Below are positions 1 to 9,743 of a DNA stretch of 64,000 nt, one piece after another (position 1 is the first letter of the stretch; every line of letters begins with the position of its first letter). A program made the translations under genes and the position numbers. Under the pieces are notes generated by a model. The model ran no database searches. It saw only the letters and a list, made by a program, of their open reading frames with translations, and was not told the DNA's origin. The DNA comes from Pseudomonas entomophila L48 (GTDB lineage: Bacteria; Pseudomonadota; Gammaproteobacteria; Pseudomonadales; Pseudomonadaceae): the NCBI RefSeq assembly GCF_000026105.1, contig NC_008027.1, positions 1,298,501 through 1,362,500 on the forward strand, read 5' to 3'.

Positions 1-1137
1 CACTTCGTGACGGACGATCTCGTCATCCTGCAGGGCATCGGCGAGCACGGTAGGTTCGAAGAAGAAGCCGTCGCCGGGCAGGGGTTTACCGCCGGTGACC
101 AGGCGAATGTGCGGCTGGGCGATGGCGCGCTGTACCAGGCCGGCCACCTTGTCGCGGTGCTGGGCGCTGATCAGGGGGCCGAGTTCGGTGTCTGGGGCGT
201 TCTGCAGGCCAGGCTTGAGGCTGGCCACCGCTTCGCCCAGGCGTTCGACGAAGCGCTCGTAGATGCCGTCCTGCACATACAGGCGGCAGGCAGCGGTGCA
301 GTCCTGGCCGGCGTTGTAGAAGCCGAAGGTGCGGATCCCCTCGATAGCGGCGTCGATATCGGCGTCGTCGAACACCAGGACCGGGGCCTTGCCGCCCAGC
401 TCCATGTGCATGCGTTTCACGCTGTCGGCAGTGGCGCCAATGATGTGCGCGCCGGTGGGAATGGAGCCGGTCAGCGAGACCATGCGCACCTTGGGATGGG
501 TGACCAGCGGATTGCCAACGGTCTGGCCGCGGCCGAAGAGAATGTTCAGGACGCCGGCCGGCAGCAGGCCCTGGACGAGTTCACCCAGGCGCAGGGCGGT
601 CAGTGGGGTCATCTCCGAAGGCTTGATCACCACGGTATTGCCGGCGGCCAGGGCCGGGGCGATCTTCCATGCCAGCATCATCAACGGGTAGTTCCAGGGC
701 GCGATGGACGCCACCACGCCCAATGGGTCGCGACGGACCATGGAGGTGTGGCCAGGCAGGTATTCGCCGGCCGCTGAACCACCCAGGCAGCGCGCGGCGC
801 CGGCGAAATAGCGGAACACGTCGGCAATCGCCGGGATCTCGTCATTGAGCGCGGCGGTATAAGGTTTGCCGCAGTTGTCCGATTCCAGCTTGGCCAGTTC
901 CTCGCCATGGCGGTCGATCACTTCGGCGATGGCCAGCAACACGGCGGCACGTTCCTTCGGCGTGGTCTGCGACCAGCTTTCAAACGCCTGGTCGGCGGCG
1001 CGCACGGCGGTGTCCACCTGCGCTTCGGTGGCCTCGTTGATCTGCGCCAGGGCGCTGCCCTTGGCCGGGTCGAGCACGGTCCAGGCCGGCCCTTCGCCAT
1101 CCACCAGGCGGCCGTTGATCAGCATTTGGGTTTGCAT
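1..1137 (-). CDS. patD: Gamma-aminobutyraldehyde dehydrogenase, C-terminus cut by window edge
   Basis: NAD(P)-dependent aldehyde dehydrogenase that would oxidise 4-aminobutanal to GABA in putrescine breakdown. The visible 379 residues start MQTQMLINGRLVDG and include APWNYPLMM and KIAPALAAGNTVVIKPSE (NAD binding), the GSIPTG turn, the catalytic Glu in MELGGKAP and the catalytic Cys in NAGQDCTAACR. The frame is open to base 1, so the last ~95 residues lie outside. A GGAGGAG ribosome site precedes the ATG. It is the last visible gene of a minus-strand operon ordered like E. coli ydcSTUV-patD, which supports the substrate; betaine or other amino-aldehydes remain possible. Confidence 0.85.
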   Translation of the reverse strand, partial: MQTQMLINGRLVDGEGPAWTVLDPAKGSALAQINEATEAQVDTAVRAADQAFESWSQTTPKERAAVLLAIAEVIDRHGEELAKLESDNCGKPYTAALNDEIPAIADVFRYFAGAARCLGGSAAGEYLPGHTSMVRRDPLGVVASIAPWNYPLMMLAWKIAPALAAGNTVVIKPSEMTPLTALRLGELVQGLLPAGVLNILFGRGQTVGNPLVTHPKVRMVSLTGSIPTGAHIIGATADSVKRMHMELGGKAPVLVFDDADIDAAIEGIRTFGFYNAGQDCTAACRLYVQDGIYERFVERLGEAVASLKPGLQNAPDTELGPLISAQHRDKVAGLVQRAIAQPHIRLVTGGKPLPGDGFFFEPTVLADALQDDEIVRHEV

Positions 1138-1154
1138 CGGGGGCTCCTCCAGGG

Positions 1155-1961
1155 TCATTTGCCACTGCCCGCGACGCTTTCACCGCCGCGGGTCAGGTAA
1201 TAAGCGCCGAGAATCGGCAGCATGGTCACCAGCATCACCAGCATGGCGACCACGTTGGTCACCGGCACGTCGCGCGGGCGGCTGAGCTGGTTGAGCAGCC
1301 AGATGGGCAAGGTGCGCTCGTGGCCGGCGGTGAAGGTGGTGACGATGATTTCGTCGAATGACAGGGCGAAGGCCAGCATGCCGCCGGCCAGCAGCGCCGA
1401 ACCGAGGTTGGGCAGGATGATGTAGCGGAAGGTCTGCCAGCCGTCGGCGCCCAGGTCCATCGACGCCTCGATCAGGCTCTGCGAAGTGCGCCGCAGGCGG
1501 GCGATGACATTGTTGTAGACGATCACCACGCAGAACGTCGCGTGCCCGACCACGATGGTGAACAGGCCAGGCTCGATGCCCAGGCGCTTGAAGGCCGACA
1601 GCAGGGCGATGCCGGTGATGATGCCGGGCAGGGCGATGGGCAGGATCAACATCAGCGAGATACTTTCCTTGCCGAAAAAGCTGCGTCGGTACAGCGCCGC
1701 CGAGGCCAGGGTGCCCAGCACCAGGGCGATCAGCGTGGCCAGGCAGGCCACCTGCAGCGACAACTTGATCGCCTCCAGCACGTCGGGTCGGGCGAAGGCC
1801 ACGCCGAACCACTTCAGGGTGAAGCCCTGGGGCGGGAAGCTGAAGGCTGCGTCTTCGGTGTTGAAGGCATAGAGCAGGATGATCAGGATCGGGAAGTGCA
1901 GGAACAGCAACCCGCCCCACGCCGCCAGGCGCAGGCCTGTCGAGGCTTTTTCAGAGTGCAT
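1155..1961 (-). CDS. ydcV: ABC transporter inner-membrane permease, YdcV-like
   Basis: Second permease of a polyamine/opine/phosphonate-type ABC importer (PotC/YdcV class), 268 residues, close to the usual ~264. An N-terminal membrane helix ([20 protein letters not shown]) is followed by several more; the EAA-type loop that contacts the ATPase is visible as [21 protein letters not shown] chose the ATG at 1961, which overlaps the upstream permease stop by 11 bases and gives the family's normal N-terminus; an earlier in-frame ATG would add 14 residues inside the upstream gene. Probably works with the adjacent ATPase and binding protein to import putrescine or a related amine. Confidence 0.88.
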   Translation of the reverse strand: MHSEKASTGLRLAAWGGLLFLHFPILIILLYAFNTEDAAFSFPPQGFTLKWFGVAFARPDVLEAIKLSLQVACLATLIALVLGTLASAALYRRSFFGKESISLMLILPIALPGIITGIALLSAFKRLGIEPGLFTIVVGHATFCVVIVYNNVIARLRRTSQSLIEASMDLGADGWQTFRYIILPNLGSALLAGGMLAFALSFDEIIVTTFTAGHERTLPIWLLNQLSRPRDVPVTNVVAMLVMLVTMLPILGAYYLTRGGESVAGSGK

Positions 1962-2889
1962 CGAAGGCCCCCAGGCGTTTGACGATGGATAGGTACACGG
2001 CAATCAGCACGATAGGCACCAGGGTGAAGGCCGCGGCCATGGGCATGTTGCCGATCGCGCCTTGCTGGGCGTAGACCATGCTGCCGATGAAGTAGCCGGG
2101 CGGGCCGATCATTTGCGGCACGATGAAGTCGCCCAGGGTCAGGGAAAAGGTGAAGATCGATCCGGCGGCGATCCCCGGTACCGACAACGGCAAGATCACC
2201 TGCAGGAAGGTCTGGCTTGGCCTGGCGCCGAGGTCGGCCGAGGCTTGCAGCAGCGAGGGCGGCAGGCGCTCCAGCGCGGCCTGGATCGGCAGGATCATGA
2301 ACGGCAGCCAGATGTACACGAACACCAGGAAGCGCCCCAGGTGCGAGGTCGACAGGGTGCTGCCGCCGATGCCGGGGATGCCTAGTGCAAGCTGCAGCAG
2401 CGCCTCCAGATGCAGGTGCTGGATGAACCACTGGGCCACGCCGCCCTTGGCCAGCAGCAGGGTCCAGGCGTAGGTCTTGACGATGTAGCTGGCCCACATC
2501 GGCATCATCACCGCGATATAGAAGAACGCCTTGGTGCGGCCGGTGGTGTAGCGCGCCATGTAATAGGCGATGGGAAAGGCCAGCACGGCACTGGCAAGTG
2601 ACACGGCCACGGCCATGGCCAGGGTGCGCAGGATGATGTCGAAGTTCGCCGGGTTGAACAGCGCGGCGAAGTTGGCCAGGGTCAAGTCCGGCGTCACCGC
2701 CATGGTGAAGTCGTCGAAGGTATAGAAGCCCTGCCACAACAGGTTCAGCAGCGAACCGAGGTAGATCGCGCCGAACCACAGCAAGGGTGGGACCAGCAGC
2801 ATCAGCAGGTACAGGTTGGGGCGCCGGTAGAGCAGGTTGCTCAGGCGCCGCAGGGGCGAGCTTGCCGGGTGAGCCGAGGCAAGGTTCAT
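1951..2889 (-). CDS. ydcU: ABC transporter inner-membrane permease, YdcU-like
   Basis: First permease of the importer, 312 residues (E. coli YdcU is about the same size). It has a cytoplasmic N-terminus, a first helix around [20 protein letters not shown], a PotB-type periplasmic loop, further helices, and the ATPase-docking EAA motif at [20 protein letters not shown]. Its ATG overlaps the TGA of the upstream ATPase gene in an ATGA arrangement, which implies translational coupling and fixes the start at 2889 rather than an upstream in-frame ATG. Confidence 0.88.
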   Translation of the reverse strand: MNLASAHPASSPLRRLSNLLYRRPNLYLLMLLVPPLLWFGAIYLGSLLNLLWQGFYTFDDFTMAVTPDLTLANFAALFNPANFDIILRTLAMAVAVSLASAVLAFPIAYYMARYTTGRTKAFFYIAVMMPMWASYIVKTYAWTLLLAKGGVAQWFIQHLHLEALLQLALGIPGIGGSTLSTSHLGRFLVFVYIWLPFMILPIQAALERLPPSLLQASADLGARPSQTFLQVILPLSVPGIAAGSIFTFSLTLGDFIVPQMIGPPGYFIGSMVYAQQGAIGNMPMAAAFTLVPIVLIAVYLSIVKRLGAFDAL

Positions 2890-3911
2890 ATAACGGTTTC
2901 CTGCAATACCGTCATTGCCTCTCGTGGCCAACGGACATGTACGCGCTGGCCGGTCTGCCAGGTCGGCGCATCGGCCAGCCACCGGTCATTGGCCTGGCTC
3001 ACGGCCAGTACCTGGCCGTTGTCCAGTTTCACTTCGAAGCGCGTGGTACTGCCCTGGTACTGGATGTCGTGGAGTTCGCCGCTGGCTTGCACGTCGTGGC
3101 CGGTGGCCTGGCCATCCAGGCGGATGTGTTCGGGGCGGATGGAGAACGGCAGGGGGCTGCCGCTGAGCTGCTGGGCCAGCTCGCCGCGCAGCACGTTGGA
3201 GGTGCCGACGAACTCGGCGACGAAGGTGGTCGCGGGTTGCATGTAGAGATTGCGCGGCGAGTCGACCTGCTCGATGCGGCCGCGGTTGAACACGGCGACC
3301 CGATCGGACATCGACAGTGCCTCGGTCTGGTCGTGAGTGACGAAAATGAAGGTAATGCCCAGTTGGCGCTGCAGCTTTTTCAACTCGCCCTGCATCTGCT
3401 CGCGCAGCTTGAGGTCGAGGGCACCGAGCGGCTCGTCGAGGAGCAACACCCGTGGGCGGTTGACCAGCGCCCGTGCCAGGGCGACACGCTGGCGCTGGCC
3501 GCCGGAAAGCTGCGCCGGTTTGCGTTCGCCATAGCCCGCCAAGGCCACCATGGCCAGGGCTTCCTCTGCACGGGCGTGGCGCTCGGGCCTGGCGACGCCC
3601 TTGACCTTCAAGCCGTAGGCAACGTTGTCGCGCACGTTCATGTGGGGGAACAGCGCGTAGTCCTGGAAAACCGTGTTGACGTCACGCTGGTAGGGCGGTA
3701 GGCCTGCAGCCTCGATGCCATGGATGCGGATCGAGCCGCTGCTGGGCTGTTCGAAGCCGGCGATCAGGCGCAGGCAGGTGGTCTTGCCCGAGCCGGACGG
3801 GCCGAGCATGGAGAAGAACTCGCCATCCTGGATATCGATGCTGACCTGGTCGACCGCCTTGACCTCGCCGAAGGTGCGGGAAACCTGGGTGAACTGGACT
3901 GCTGGGGGCAT
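2886..3911 (-). CDS. ydcT: ABC transporter ATP-binding protein, YdcT/PotA-like
   Basis: ATPase subunit of the amine importer, 341 residues. Walker A is GPSGSGKTT, the Q-loop lies at NTVFQDYALFPHM, the ABC signature is LSGGQRQRVALARAL, Walker B is LLLDEPLGALD and the switch His is in FVTHDQTEAL. A C-terminal TOBE regulatory domain (around FSIRPEHIRL) follows, as in PotA and MalK. It overlaps the next permease gene by four bases and lies 223 bases downstream of the binding-protein gene, a gap that contains a REP palindrome. Confidence 0.92.
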   Translation of the reverse strand: MPPAVQFTQVSRTFGEVKAVDQVSIDIQDGEFFSMLGPSGSGKTTCLRLIAGFEQPSSGSIRIHGIEAAGLPPYQRDVNTVFQDYALFPHMNVRDNVAYGLKVKGVARPERHARAEEALAMVALAGYGERKPAQLSGGQRQRVALARALVNRPRVLLLDEPLGALDLKLREQMQGELKKLQRQLGITFIFVTHDQTEALSMSDRVAVFNRGRIEQVDSPRNLYMQPATTFVAEFVGTSNVLRGELAQQLSGSPLPFSIRPEHIRLDGQATGHDVQASGELHDIQYQGSTTRFEVKLDNGQVLAVSQANDRWLADAPTWQTGQRVHVRWPREAMTVLQETVI

Positions 3912-4003
3912 GGTGCTACCTGATCGGTTGATGCGAGTTCATTCGGGCCCGTTTCGCCGGCAAACCGACGATATGGGATAACCGTAGGAGGGTGCCATGT
4001 CGT

Positions 4004-4090
4004 CTGTAGGAGCGGCTTTAGCCGCGATGCGGGCTTCGCGGTGCGAGGTACCCGCTGCGCGGGTGATCGCGGCTGAAGCCGCTCCTACAG
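4004..4090. repeat. REP inverted pair (CTGTAGGAGCGG ... CCGCTCCTACAG)
   Basis: Long imperfect palindrome in the gap between ydcS and ydcT. The outer arms are TGTAGGAGCGGCTTTAGCCG and its complement; the middle carries CCGCTGCGCGGG-type pairing. It belongs to the pseudomonad REP family seen about ten times in this window. Its position inside the operon suggests it could form an mRNA stem that lowers ATPase/permease expression relative to the abundant binding protein; that role is inference. Confidence 0.85.
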
Positions 4091-4134
4091 AGGTCATATC
4101 AGATCAATGGGTTGAATCTTGTTCCAGAGCGCTC

Positions 4135-5274
4135 CTATCGCCCGCCCATGATCGCGATGTAATCCTGGGTCCAGCGGCTATAGGGCACGAACTTGCCGCC
4201 TTCGGCCTGCGGGGTCTTCCAGAAGGCGATCTTGTCGAAGTTGTCGAAGCCGTTGGTCTTGCAGCCCTCGGCCCCCAGCAGCTCACTGCCGGTACAGGCC
4301 GCTGGCACCGCGGGCAACGAACCGAACCAGGCCGCCACATCGCCCTGCACCTTCGGTTGCAGCGACCAGTCCATCCACTTGTAGGCGCAGTTGGGGTGCT
4401 TGGCCTCGCTGTGCAGCATGGTGGTGTCGGCCCAACCTGTGGCGCCTTCCTTCGGTACCACCGAGGCCACGGGCTGCTTGTCGGCCTGCAGCCCGTTGAC
4501 CATGTAGCCCCATGAACTGGTGGCGACCACACCCTCGTTCTTCACATCGCTCATCTGCACCGTCGCGTCATGCCAGTAGCGGTGGATCAACGGCTGTTGC
4601 TGGCGCAGCAGGTCGAGCACGGCCTTGTACTGGGTTTCGGTCAGTTCGTAAGGGTTCTGGATGCCCAGTTCGGGCTTGGCGGACTTGAGGTAGAGCGCCG
4701 CGTCGGCGATGTAGATGGGCCCGTCGTAGGCCTGCACGCGGCCTTTGTTGGGTTTGCCGTCGGGCAGGTTCTGGGGCTCGAACACCACGCTCCAGCTGGT
4801 CGGCGGTTGCTTGAACACGTTGGTGTTGTAGAGGAGCACGTTCGGGCCCCATTGGTAGGGGGTGCCGTATACCTGGTCCTTGACCACGTACCAGGCGCCG
4901 TTGTGCAGGCGTGGGTCGAGGTTCTTCCAGTTGGGGATCAGCGCGGTATTGATCGGTTGCACGCGCTTGCCGACGATCAGCCGTAGCGAGGCGTCGCCCG
5001 AGGCGGTAACCAGGTCGTAGCCGCCCTTGGTCATCAGGCTGACCATTTCGTCGGAGGTGGCGGCGGTTTTCACGCTGACCTTGCAGCCGGTTTCCTTCTC
5101 GAAGCCGGTGACCCAGTCGTAGGCCTTGTCGCTTTCACCCCGTTCGATGTAGCCCGGCCAGGCAATGATATCCAGTTGCCCTTCGCCAGCGCCGAGTTTG
5201 TCTGGCAGTTGGGCGGCCTGCAGGCCGGCACTGGCCAGTAACGCGCCGAACAGTACAGTCGTGTTCACTGACAT
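4135..5274 (-). CDS. ydcS: Periplasmic substrate-binding protein, YdcS-like
   Basis: Extracytoplasmic receptor of the importer, 379 residues, the usual YdcS length. A signal peptide (MSVNTTVLFGALLASAGLQA, cleaved near AQLP) leads into the SBP_bac fold: DIIAWPGYIERG, TAATSDEMVSLMTKGGYDLV, GTPYQWGPNVLLYNT and the C-terminal YSRWTQDYIAIMGGR, all strongly characteristic of YdcS. Start chosen at 5274 because it gives a clean signal peptide; upstream in-frame ATGs would place 63 non-secretory residues first. First gene of the operon; probably binds putrescine or a related polyamine. Confidence 0.92.
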   Translation of the reverse strand: MSVNTTVLFGALLASAGLQAAQLPDKLGAGEGQLDIIAWPGYIERGESDKAYDWVTGFEKETGCKVSVKTAATSDEMVSLMTKGGYDLVTASGDASLRLIVGKRVQPINTALIPNWKNLDPRLHNGAWYVVKDQVYGTPYQWGPNVLLYNTNVFKQPPTSWSVVFEPQNLPDGKPNKGRVQAYDGPIYIADAALYLKSAKPELGIQNPYELTETQYKAVLDLLRQQQPLIHRYWHDATVQMSDVKNEGVVATSSWGYMVNGLQADKQPVASVVPKEGATGWADTTMLHSEAKHPNCAYKWMDWSLQPKVQGDVAAWFGSLPAVPAACTGSELLGAEGCKTNGFDNFDKIAFWKTPQAEGGKFVPYSRWTQDYIAIMGGR

Positions 5275-5534
5275 GGTGTTCCCTCTTGCTGAGTCGCGTG
5301 GACGGGGGAGAGGTCGAGGCTGGGCATTGTCCAGGCTTCGAAACAGGCGAGGAAATGCCGGGGCAGACGCGGGTCGTTCATAGGCGGCCTTCTTGTGGGT
5401 CTTGTTGGCCAGATCGAGTCTAGTTCGTTTTTTGTCGACTTCCCGCGCAACATTCGGAAGCATTTGCGCAGGTGGCGAAGCGGCTGCCCGGGCCTACTCT
5501 GGGAGCCTCTTTTCCTACAGCGGAGACATGTCTG

Positions 5535-6221
5535 ATGAATACCCGGAGCCTGCTCGACCAACTGCTCAAATCGGGTCAGGAACTGCTCGGTAACCAGGCC
5601 GGCAAGGGCGTGGCCGGAAAGCCTGGTGGCAACGGCCTGGGCAGCCTGCTTTCCGGCGCCGGTGGTGGTGCGCTGGCGGCGGGTGCCATGGGCTTGCTGC
5701 TGGGCAGCAAGAAGGCGCGCAAGTATGGCGGCAAGGCCCTCACCTACGGTGGCCTGGCCGCGCTCGGTGTGCTGGCCTACAAGGCCTATGGCAACTGGCA
5801 GGCGCGCCAGGGCGCGGGCAACCACGAGCCGCAGACGCTGGACCGCCTGCCGCCGGCCCAGGTCGAGCAGCACAGCCAGGCAGTGCTGCGTGCATTGGTG
5901 GCGGCGGCCAAGTCCGACGGCCATATCGACGAGCGTGAGCGGGCGTTGATCGAGGGGGAGTTCGCCCGCCTGGACAGTAGCCAGGCGCTCCAGCACTGGC
6001 TGCACGCCGAGCTGAACAAGCCACTGGACCCGGCCGAGGTGGCCCGTGCCGCGCAAACGCCGGAAATGGCTGCCGAGATGTACCTGGCCAGCGTGATGAT
6101 GGTCGATCAGGAGAACTTCATGGAGCGCGCCTACCTCGATGAGCTGGCACGGCAGCTGCGTCTGGACCCTGCGCTGCGCCAGGAACTGGAAAACCAGGTC
6201 AGGCTTGCCGCAGGTCAATGA
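5535..6221 (+). CDS. DUF533 / TerB-like protein with inner-membrane helix
   Basis: Protein of 228 residues of the YebE (DUF533) type. Residues 1-45 (MNTRSLLDQLLKSGQELLG...) are glycine-rich and polar, followed by a Gly/Ala-rich hydrophobic stretch (GGGALAAGAMGLLLG) and a second weak segment; the C-terminal ~130 residues form a helical TerB-like domain with the acidic AAAKSDGHIDERERALIEGEF segment that resembles TerB metal-binding helices. Function is unknown. It stands between the divergent ydcS operon and wspA; the start at 5535 is the first ATG after a plausible ribosome site, whereas earlier in-frame starts give an atypical N-terminus. Confidence 0.75.
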   Translation: MNTRSLLDQLLKSGQELLGNQAGKGVAGKPGGNGLGSLLSGAGGGALAAGAMGLLLGSKKARKYGGKALTYGGLAALGVLAYKAYGNWQARQGAGNHEPQTLDRLPPAQVEQHSQAVLRALVAAAKSDGHIDERERALIEGEFARLDSSQALQHWLHAELNKPLDPAEVARAAQTPEMAAEMYLASVMMVDQENFMERAYLDELARQLRLDPALRQELENQVRLAAGQ

Positions 6222-6349
6222 GCTGGCATTTGGCCAATCTGACAGGCATGGACGCCTGAATACGTCTGCATTCAGCCGCAAAAGCGTAGGAAGCCTGGGC
6301 TATACTTCGGCGATTTTTCCCGCTCGTATCGAATTCCTGAGGGCTGAAT

Positions 6350-7972
6350 GTGAAGAACTGGACCTTGCGCCAACGGATCCTGGCAAGTTTCGCCGTGATC
6401 ATCGCCATCATGCTGCTGATGATCGTGGCCGCCTATTCGCGGTTGGTGGCGATCGAGTCCAGCGAGGAGGCGGTAGGGTCCGACAGCATTCCGGGCGTCT
6501 ACTACAGCTCGATGATCCGTAGTGCCTGGGTCGACAGCTATGTCACCAGCCAGCAGTTGGTGGGGTTGTCGAACCACCGGGAGTTCACCTCGGCGGACGT
6601 CGAGCTGTTCAAAAGCTTTGACGACCGCCTCAAGCAACACATGGCCAGCTATCAGGCGACCATCCGCGACAAGGATGATCAGGTGGCCTTTGATGACTTC
6701 ACTCGACTTGAAGAGGCCTACGTGAAGATCGTCGATCAGGTTCTGGAAGCCTATCGGCAGAAAAACTATGCCGAGGCCCAGCGTTTGATCAACGAGGTGC
6801 TCACGCCGGCCTGGGTGGACGGCCGCAAGCATCTGAACGGGGTCATCGAGCGCAACCGCGAATCGGCCGATGCCGCCACCAACGATATCGTCAGCGCCGT
6901 GGCCACCGCCAAGGGCAGCATGATCGTCTCGCTGCTGCTGGCAATCATCGCCGCCGGCATCTGTGGCCTGTTGCTGATGCGTGCGATCACCGCACCGATG
7001 CAACGCATCGTCCACGCCCTGGACAAGCTGCGCTCGGGCGACCTGAGCATGCGCCTGAGCCTGGATCGCAAGGACGAGTTCGGCGCCATCGAGGGGGGCT
7101 TCAACGAGATGGCCGAATCCCTGGCCAACCTGGTGGCCCAGGCTCAACGTTCATCGGTACAGGTGACCACCTCGGTCACTGAAATTGCCGCAACCTCCAA
7201 GCAGCAGCAGGCCACGGCCACTGAAACCGCTGCCACCACCACCGAGATCGGTGCGACGTCGCGGGAGATCGCCGCCACCTCGCGCGACCTGGTGCGTACC
7301 ATGACCGAAGTCACCTCGTCGGCCGACCAGGCTTCGAGCCTCGCCGGCTCCGGCCAGCAAGGCCTGGCCCGCATGGAGGAAACCATGCACCAGGTGATGG
7401 GCGCCGCCGACCTGGTAAACGCCAAGCTGGCGATCCTCAACGAGAAGGCCAGCAATATCAACCAGGTGGTGGTGACCATCGTCAAGGTTGCCGACCAGAC
7501 CAACCTGCTGTCGCTCAACGCCGCCATCGAGGCGGAAAAGGCCGGCGAGTACGGGCGTGGTTTCGCCGTGGTGGCCACCGAGGTGCGTCGCCTGGCCGAT
7601 CAGACCGCCGTGGCCACCTACGATATCGAACAGATGGTGCGCGAGATCCAGTCGGCGGTCTCGGCCGGGGTGATGGGCATGGACAAGTTCTCCGAGGAGG
7701 TGCGCCGCGGCATGTTCGAGGTGCAGCAGGTGGGCGAGCAATTGGGGCAGATCATCCATCAGGTCCAGGCCCTGGCACCGCGGGTGCTGATGGTCAACGA
7801 AGGCATGCAGGCCCAGGCCACCGGCGCCGAACAGATCAATCAGGCCCTGGCCCAGCTCAGCGACGCCAGCACCCAGACCGTCGAGTCGTTGCGCCAGGCC
7901 AGTTTTGCCATCGATGAGCTGAGCCAGGTGGCCAGCGGCCTGCGTGGCGGTGTGTCGCGCTTCAAAGTCTGA
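6350..7972 (+). CDS. wspA: Methyl-accepting chemotaxis protein WspA
   Basis: Membrane receptor of the Wsp surface-sensing system, 540 residues. A first membrane helix (residues ~10-30) precedes a periplasmic four-helix-bundle sensor, a second helix at ~189-212 ([20 protein letters not shown]), a HAMP domain ([20 protein letters not shown]) and a long coiled coil rich in Ala/Thr/Glu. The hairpin tip contacting WspB/D and WspE is [20 protein letters not shown]. First gene of a seven-gene operon. In other pseudomonads WspA clusters respond to surface growth or envelope stress and activate the WspE kinase; inferred here from conserved gene content. Confidence 0.95.
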   Translation: MKNWTLRQRILASFAVIIAIMLLMIVAAYSRLVAIESSEEAVGSDSIPGVYYSSMIRSAWVDSYVTSQQLVGLSNHREFTSADVELFKSFDDRLKQHMASYQATIRDKDDQVAFDDFTRLEEAYVKIVDQVLEAYRQKNYAEAQRLINEVLTPAWVDGRKHLNGVIERNRESADAATNDIVSAVATAKGSMIVSLLLAIIAAGICGLLLMRAITAPMQRIVHALDKLRSGDLSMRLSLDRKDEFGAIEGGFNEMAESLANLVAQAQRSSVQVTTSVTEIAATSKQQQATATETAATTTEIGATSREIAATSRDLVRTMTEVTSSADQASSLAGSGQQGLARMEETMHQVMGAADLVNAKLAILNEKASNINQVVVTIVKVADQTNLLSLNAAIEAEKAGEYGRGFAVVATEVRRLADQTAVATYDIEQMVREIQSAVSAGVMGMDKFSEEVRRGMFEVQQVGEQLGQIIHQVQALAPRVLMVNEGMQAQATGAEQINQALAQLSDASTQTVESLRQASFAIDELSQVASGLRGGVSRFKV

Positions 7973-8499
7973 TGGCGATGAACGACCTGCATCCCCACGA
8001 GGCGCGCGCGGTCACTGGCAAGGGCGCGCTCTACCTGCAGTTCCGCATTGCCGAGCAACGCTTTGCCCTCGACGTGCGCGAGGTGATCGAGGTGTTGCCG
8101 CGACGTGCGCTCAAACCCATCGCCCAGGCGCCGTCCTGGGTCGTCGGTGTGCTTGCCCACCGGGGCGCGCTGATTCCGGTGATCGACCTGTCGGCCCTGA
8201 GCTTCGGTGTCGCGGCGCCCTCGCGCGGCAGTACGCGCCTGGTGCTGGTACATTACCGCGCCGACCCGTTGCGCCCCGACCTGCAACTGGGCCTGGTGCT
8301 GGAGCAGGCCACCGACACCCTGCGCTGCCAGCCCGACGAGTTCCAGCCCTACGGCCTGGACAACGCCGATGCCCCCTACCTGGGGCCGGTGCGTCAGGAC
8401 AGCCAGGGTTTGTTGCAGCGCATCCGCGTCGATGACCTGCTCCCACCCGCTGTGCGCGAGCTGCTGTACCCCGCCGGGAACGGGCAGGTGCCGGCATGA
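7972..8499 (+). CDS. wspB: CheW-like coupling protein WspB
   Basis: CheW-domain scaffold of 175 residues that links receptor WspA to kinase WspE. The fold is seen in YLQFRIAEQRFALDVREVIEVL and in VVGVLAHRGALIPVIDL. The ATG overlaps the wspA stop (TGATG), so the two are probably coupled; an ATG two codons later is an alternative. It is one of two CheW-like proteins in the operon, as expected for Wsp. Confidence 0.92.
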   Translation: MAMNDLHPHEARAVTGKGALYLQFRIAEQRFALDVREVIEVLPRRALKPIAQAPSWVVGVLAHRGALIPVIDLSALSFGVAAPSRGSTRLVLVHYRADPLRPDLQLGLVLEQATDTLRCQPDEFQPYGLDNADAPYLGPVRQDSQGLLQRIRVDDLLPPAVRELLYPAGNGQVPA

Positions 8500-9743
8500 G
8501 CGAGCAACGCTTCTTCCGCTTCCTGCGTGAGCGCATCGGTCTGGACGTGGAGTCGGTGGGGGCGCCGATGATCGAGCGCGCCTTGCAGCAGCGCAGCATC
8601 GCGGTATTGGCGACGGACCTGGACGATTACTGGTTGCACCTGCAGCAGTCGGCCGAGGAACAGCAGGCACTGATCGAGGCGGTCATCGTCCCGGAAACCT
8701 GGTTCTTCCGCTATCCCGAATCCTTTGGCGCCCTGGTCGGCCTGGCTCATAAACGGGTGACCGAACTGGCCGGGACGCGGCCTTTGCGCATCCTCAGCCT
8801 GCCGTGCTCGACCGGTGAAGAGCCCTACTCGATTGCCATGGCCTTGCTGGACGGCGGCGTCAGCCCCGCCGCGTTTCGCATCGATGGCATGGACATCAGC
8901 CCCAATTCGGTGGCCAAGGGGCTGCAGGGCGACTATGGCCGCAACTCGTTCCGTGGCAGTGACCTGGCGTTCCGCGAGCGGCATTTCAGTAAGTTCGCAG
9001 AACTGCATCGCATCAATGAACGCGTGCGCCAACAGGTCAACCTGCAGGTGGGCAACGTGCTGGACCCGGCGCTCAAGAGCCGCCATGGCCTGTACGACTT
9101 CGTGTTCTGCCGCAACTTGCTGATCTATTTCGATGTGCCGACCCAGCAGCGGGTGTTCGAGGTGCTCAAGCACCTCACCCATGGCCAGGGGGTGTTGTTC
9201 ATCGGGCCAGCCGAGGGCAGCCTGCTGGCCCGCCTGGGCATGCGCCCGCTGGGTATCGCCCAGTCGTTCGCCTATGTGCGTCAGGAGCCCGCGTCGAGCG
9301 CAGCTGTGAGCCTGCCGCTGCCGGTTGTGCGGCCGTTGGCGCCGCCACCGCCGAGAGTGGTCGCACTACCAGCCCGCACCGTCAGGCCGATTCCTGTACC
9401 TGCGCCAGTCATCGAGCCCCATGAGAGCGAGGCCCAACTGCTGGGCCTCATTGCCCGCCATGCCAATACCGGCGACAGTGAACAGGCCAGGGCCGGTTGC
9501 GAGCGCTACCTGCGCCAGTTCGCGCCCAAGGCACAGGTCTATTACTGGCTGGGCTTGCTCAGTGATACCGAGGGCGATGCCGCGCAGGCCATCACCCATT
9601 ACCGCAAGGCCTTGTACCTGGAGCCCCAGCACCCGGAAACCCTGGTGCATCTGGCCGCGCTGCTGGCTTCCCAGGGCGACGTGGCCGGCGCCCGGCGCTT
9701 GCAGGAGCGCGCGGCGCGGGCGGGAAGGGAGTCTGAACGATGA
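8496..9743 (+). CDS. wspC: CheR-type methyltransferase with TPR tail, WspC
   Basis: S-adenosylmethionine-dependent methyltransferase that methylates WspA glutamates, 415 residues. Residues 1-~265 are the CheR domain: the SAM-binding segment is LSLPCSTGEEPYSIAMAL, with the acidic GMDISPNSVAKG and the FVFCRNLLIYFD motif. A proline-rich linker (~270-310) joins a C-terminal TPR region (ARAGCERYLRQFAPKAQVYYWLG and two further helical pairs), the distinctive WspC architecture. The start overlaps wspB by four bases. It opposes the methylesterase WspF. Confidence 0.94.
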   Translation: MSEQRFFRFLRERIGLDVESVGAPMIERALQQRSIAVLATDLDDYWLHLQQSAEEQQALIEAVIVPETWFFRYPESFGALVGLAHKRVTELAGTRPLRILSLPCSTGEEPYSIAMALLDGGVSPAAFRIDGMDISPNSVAKGLQGDYGRNSFRGSDLAFRERHFSKFAELHRINERVRQQVNLQVGNVLDPALKSRHGLYDFVFCRNLLIYFDVPTQQRVFEVLKHLTHGQGVLFIGPAEGSLLARLGMRPLGIAQSFAYVRQEPASSAAVSLPLPVVRPLAPPPPRVVALPARTVRPIPVPAPVIEPHESEAQLLGLIARHANTGDSEQARAGCERYLRQFAPKAQVYYWLGLLSDTEGDAAQAITHYRKALYLEPQHPETLVHLAALLASQGDVAGARRLQERAARAGRESER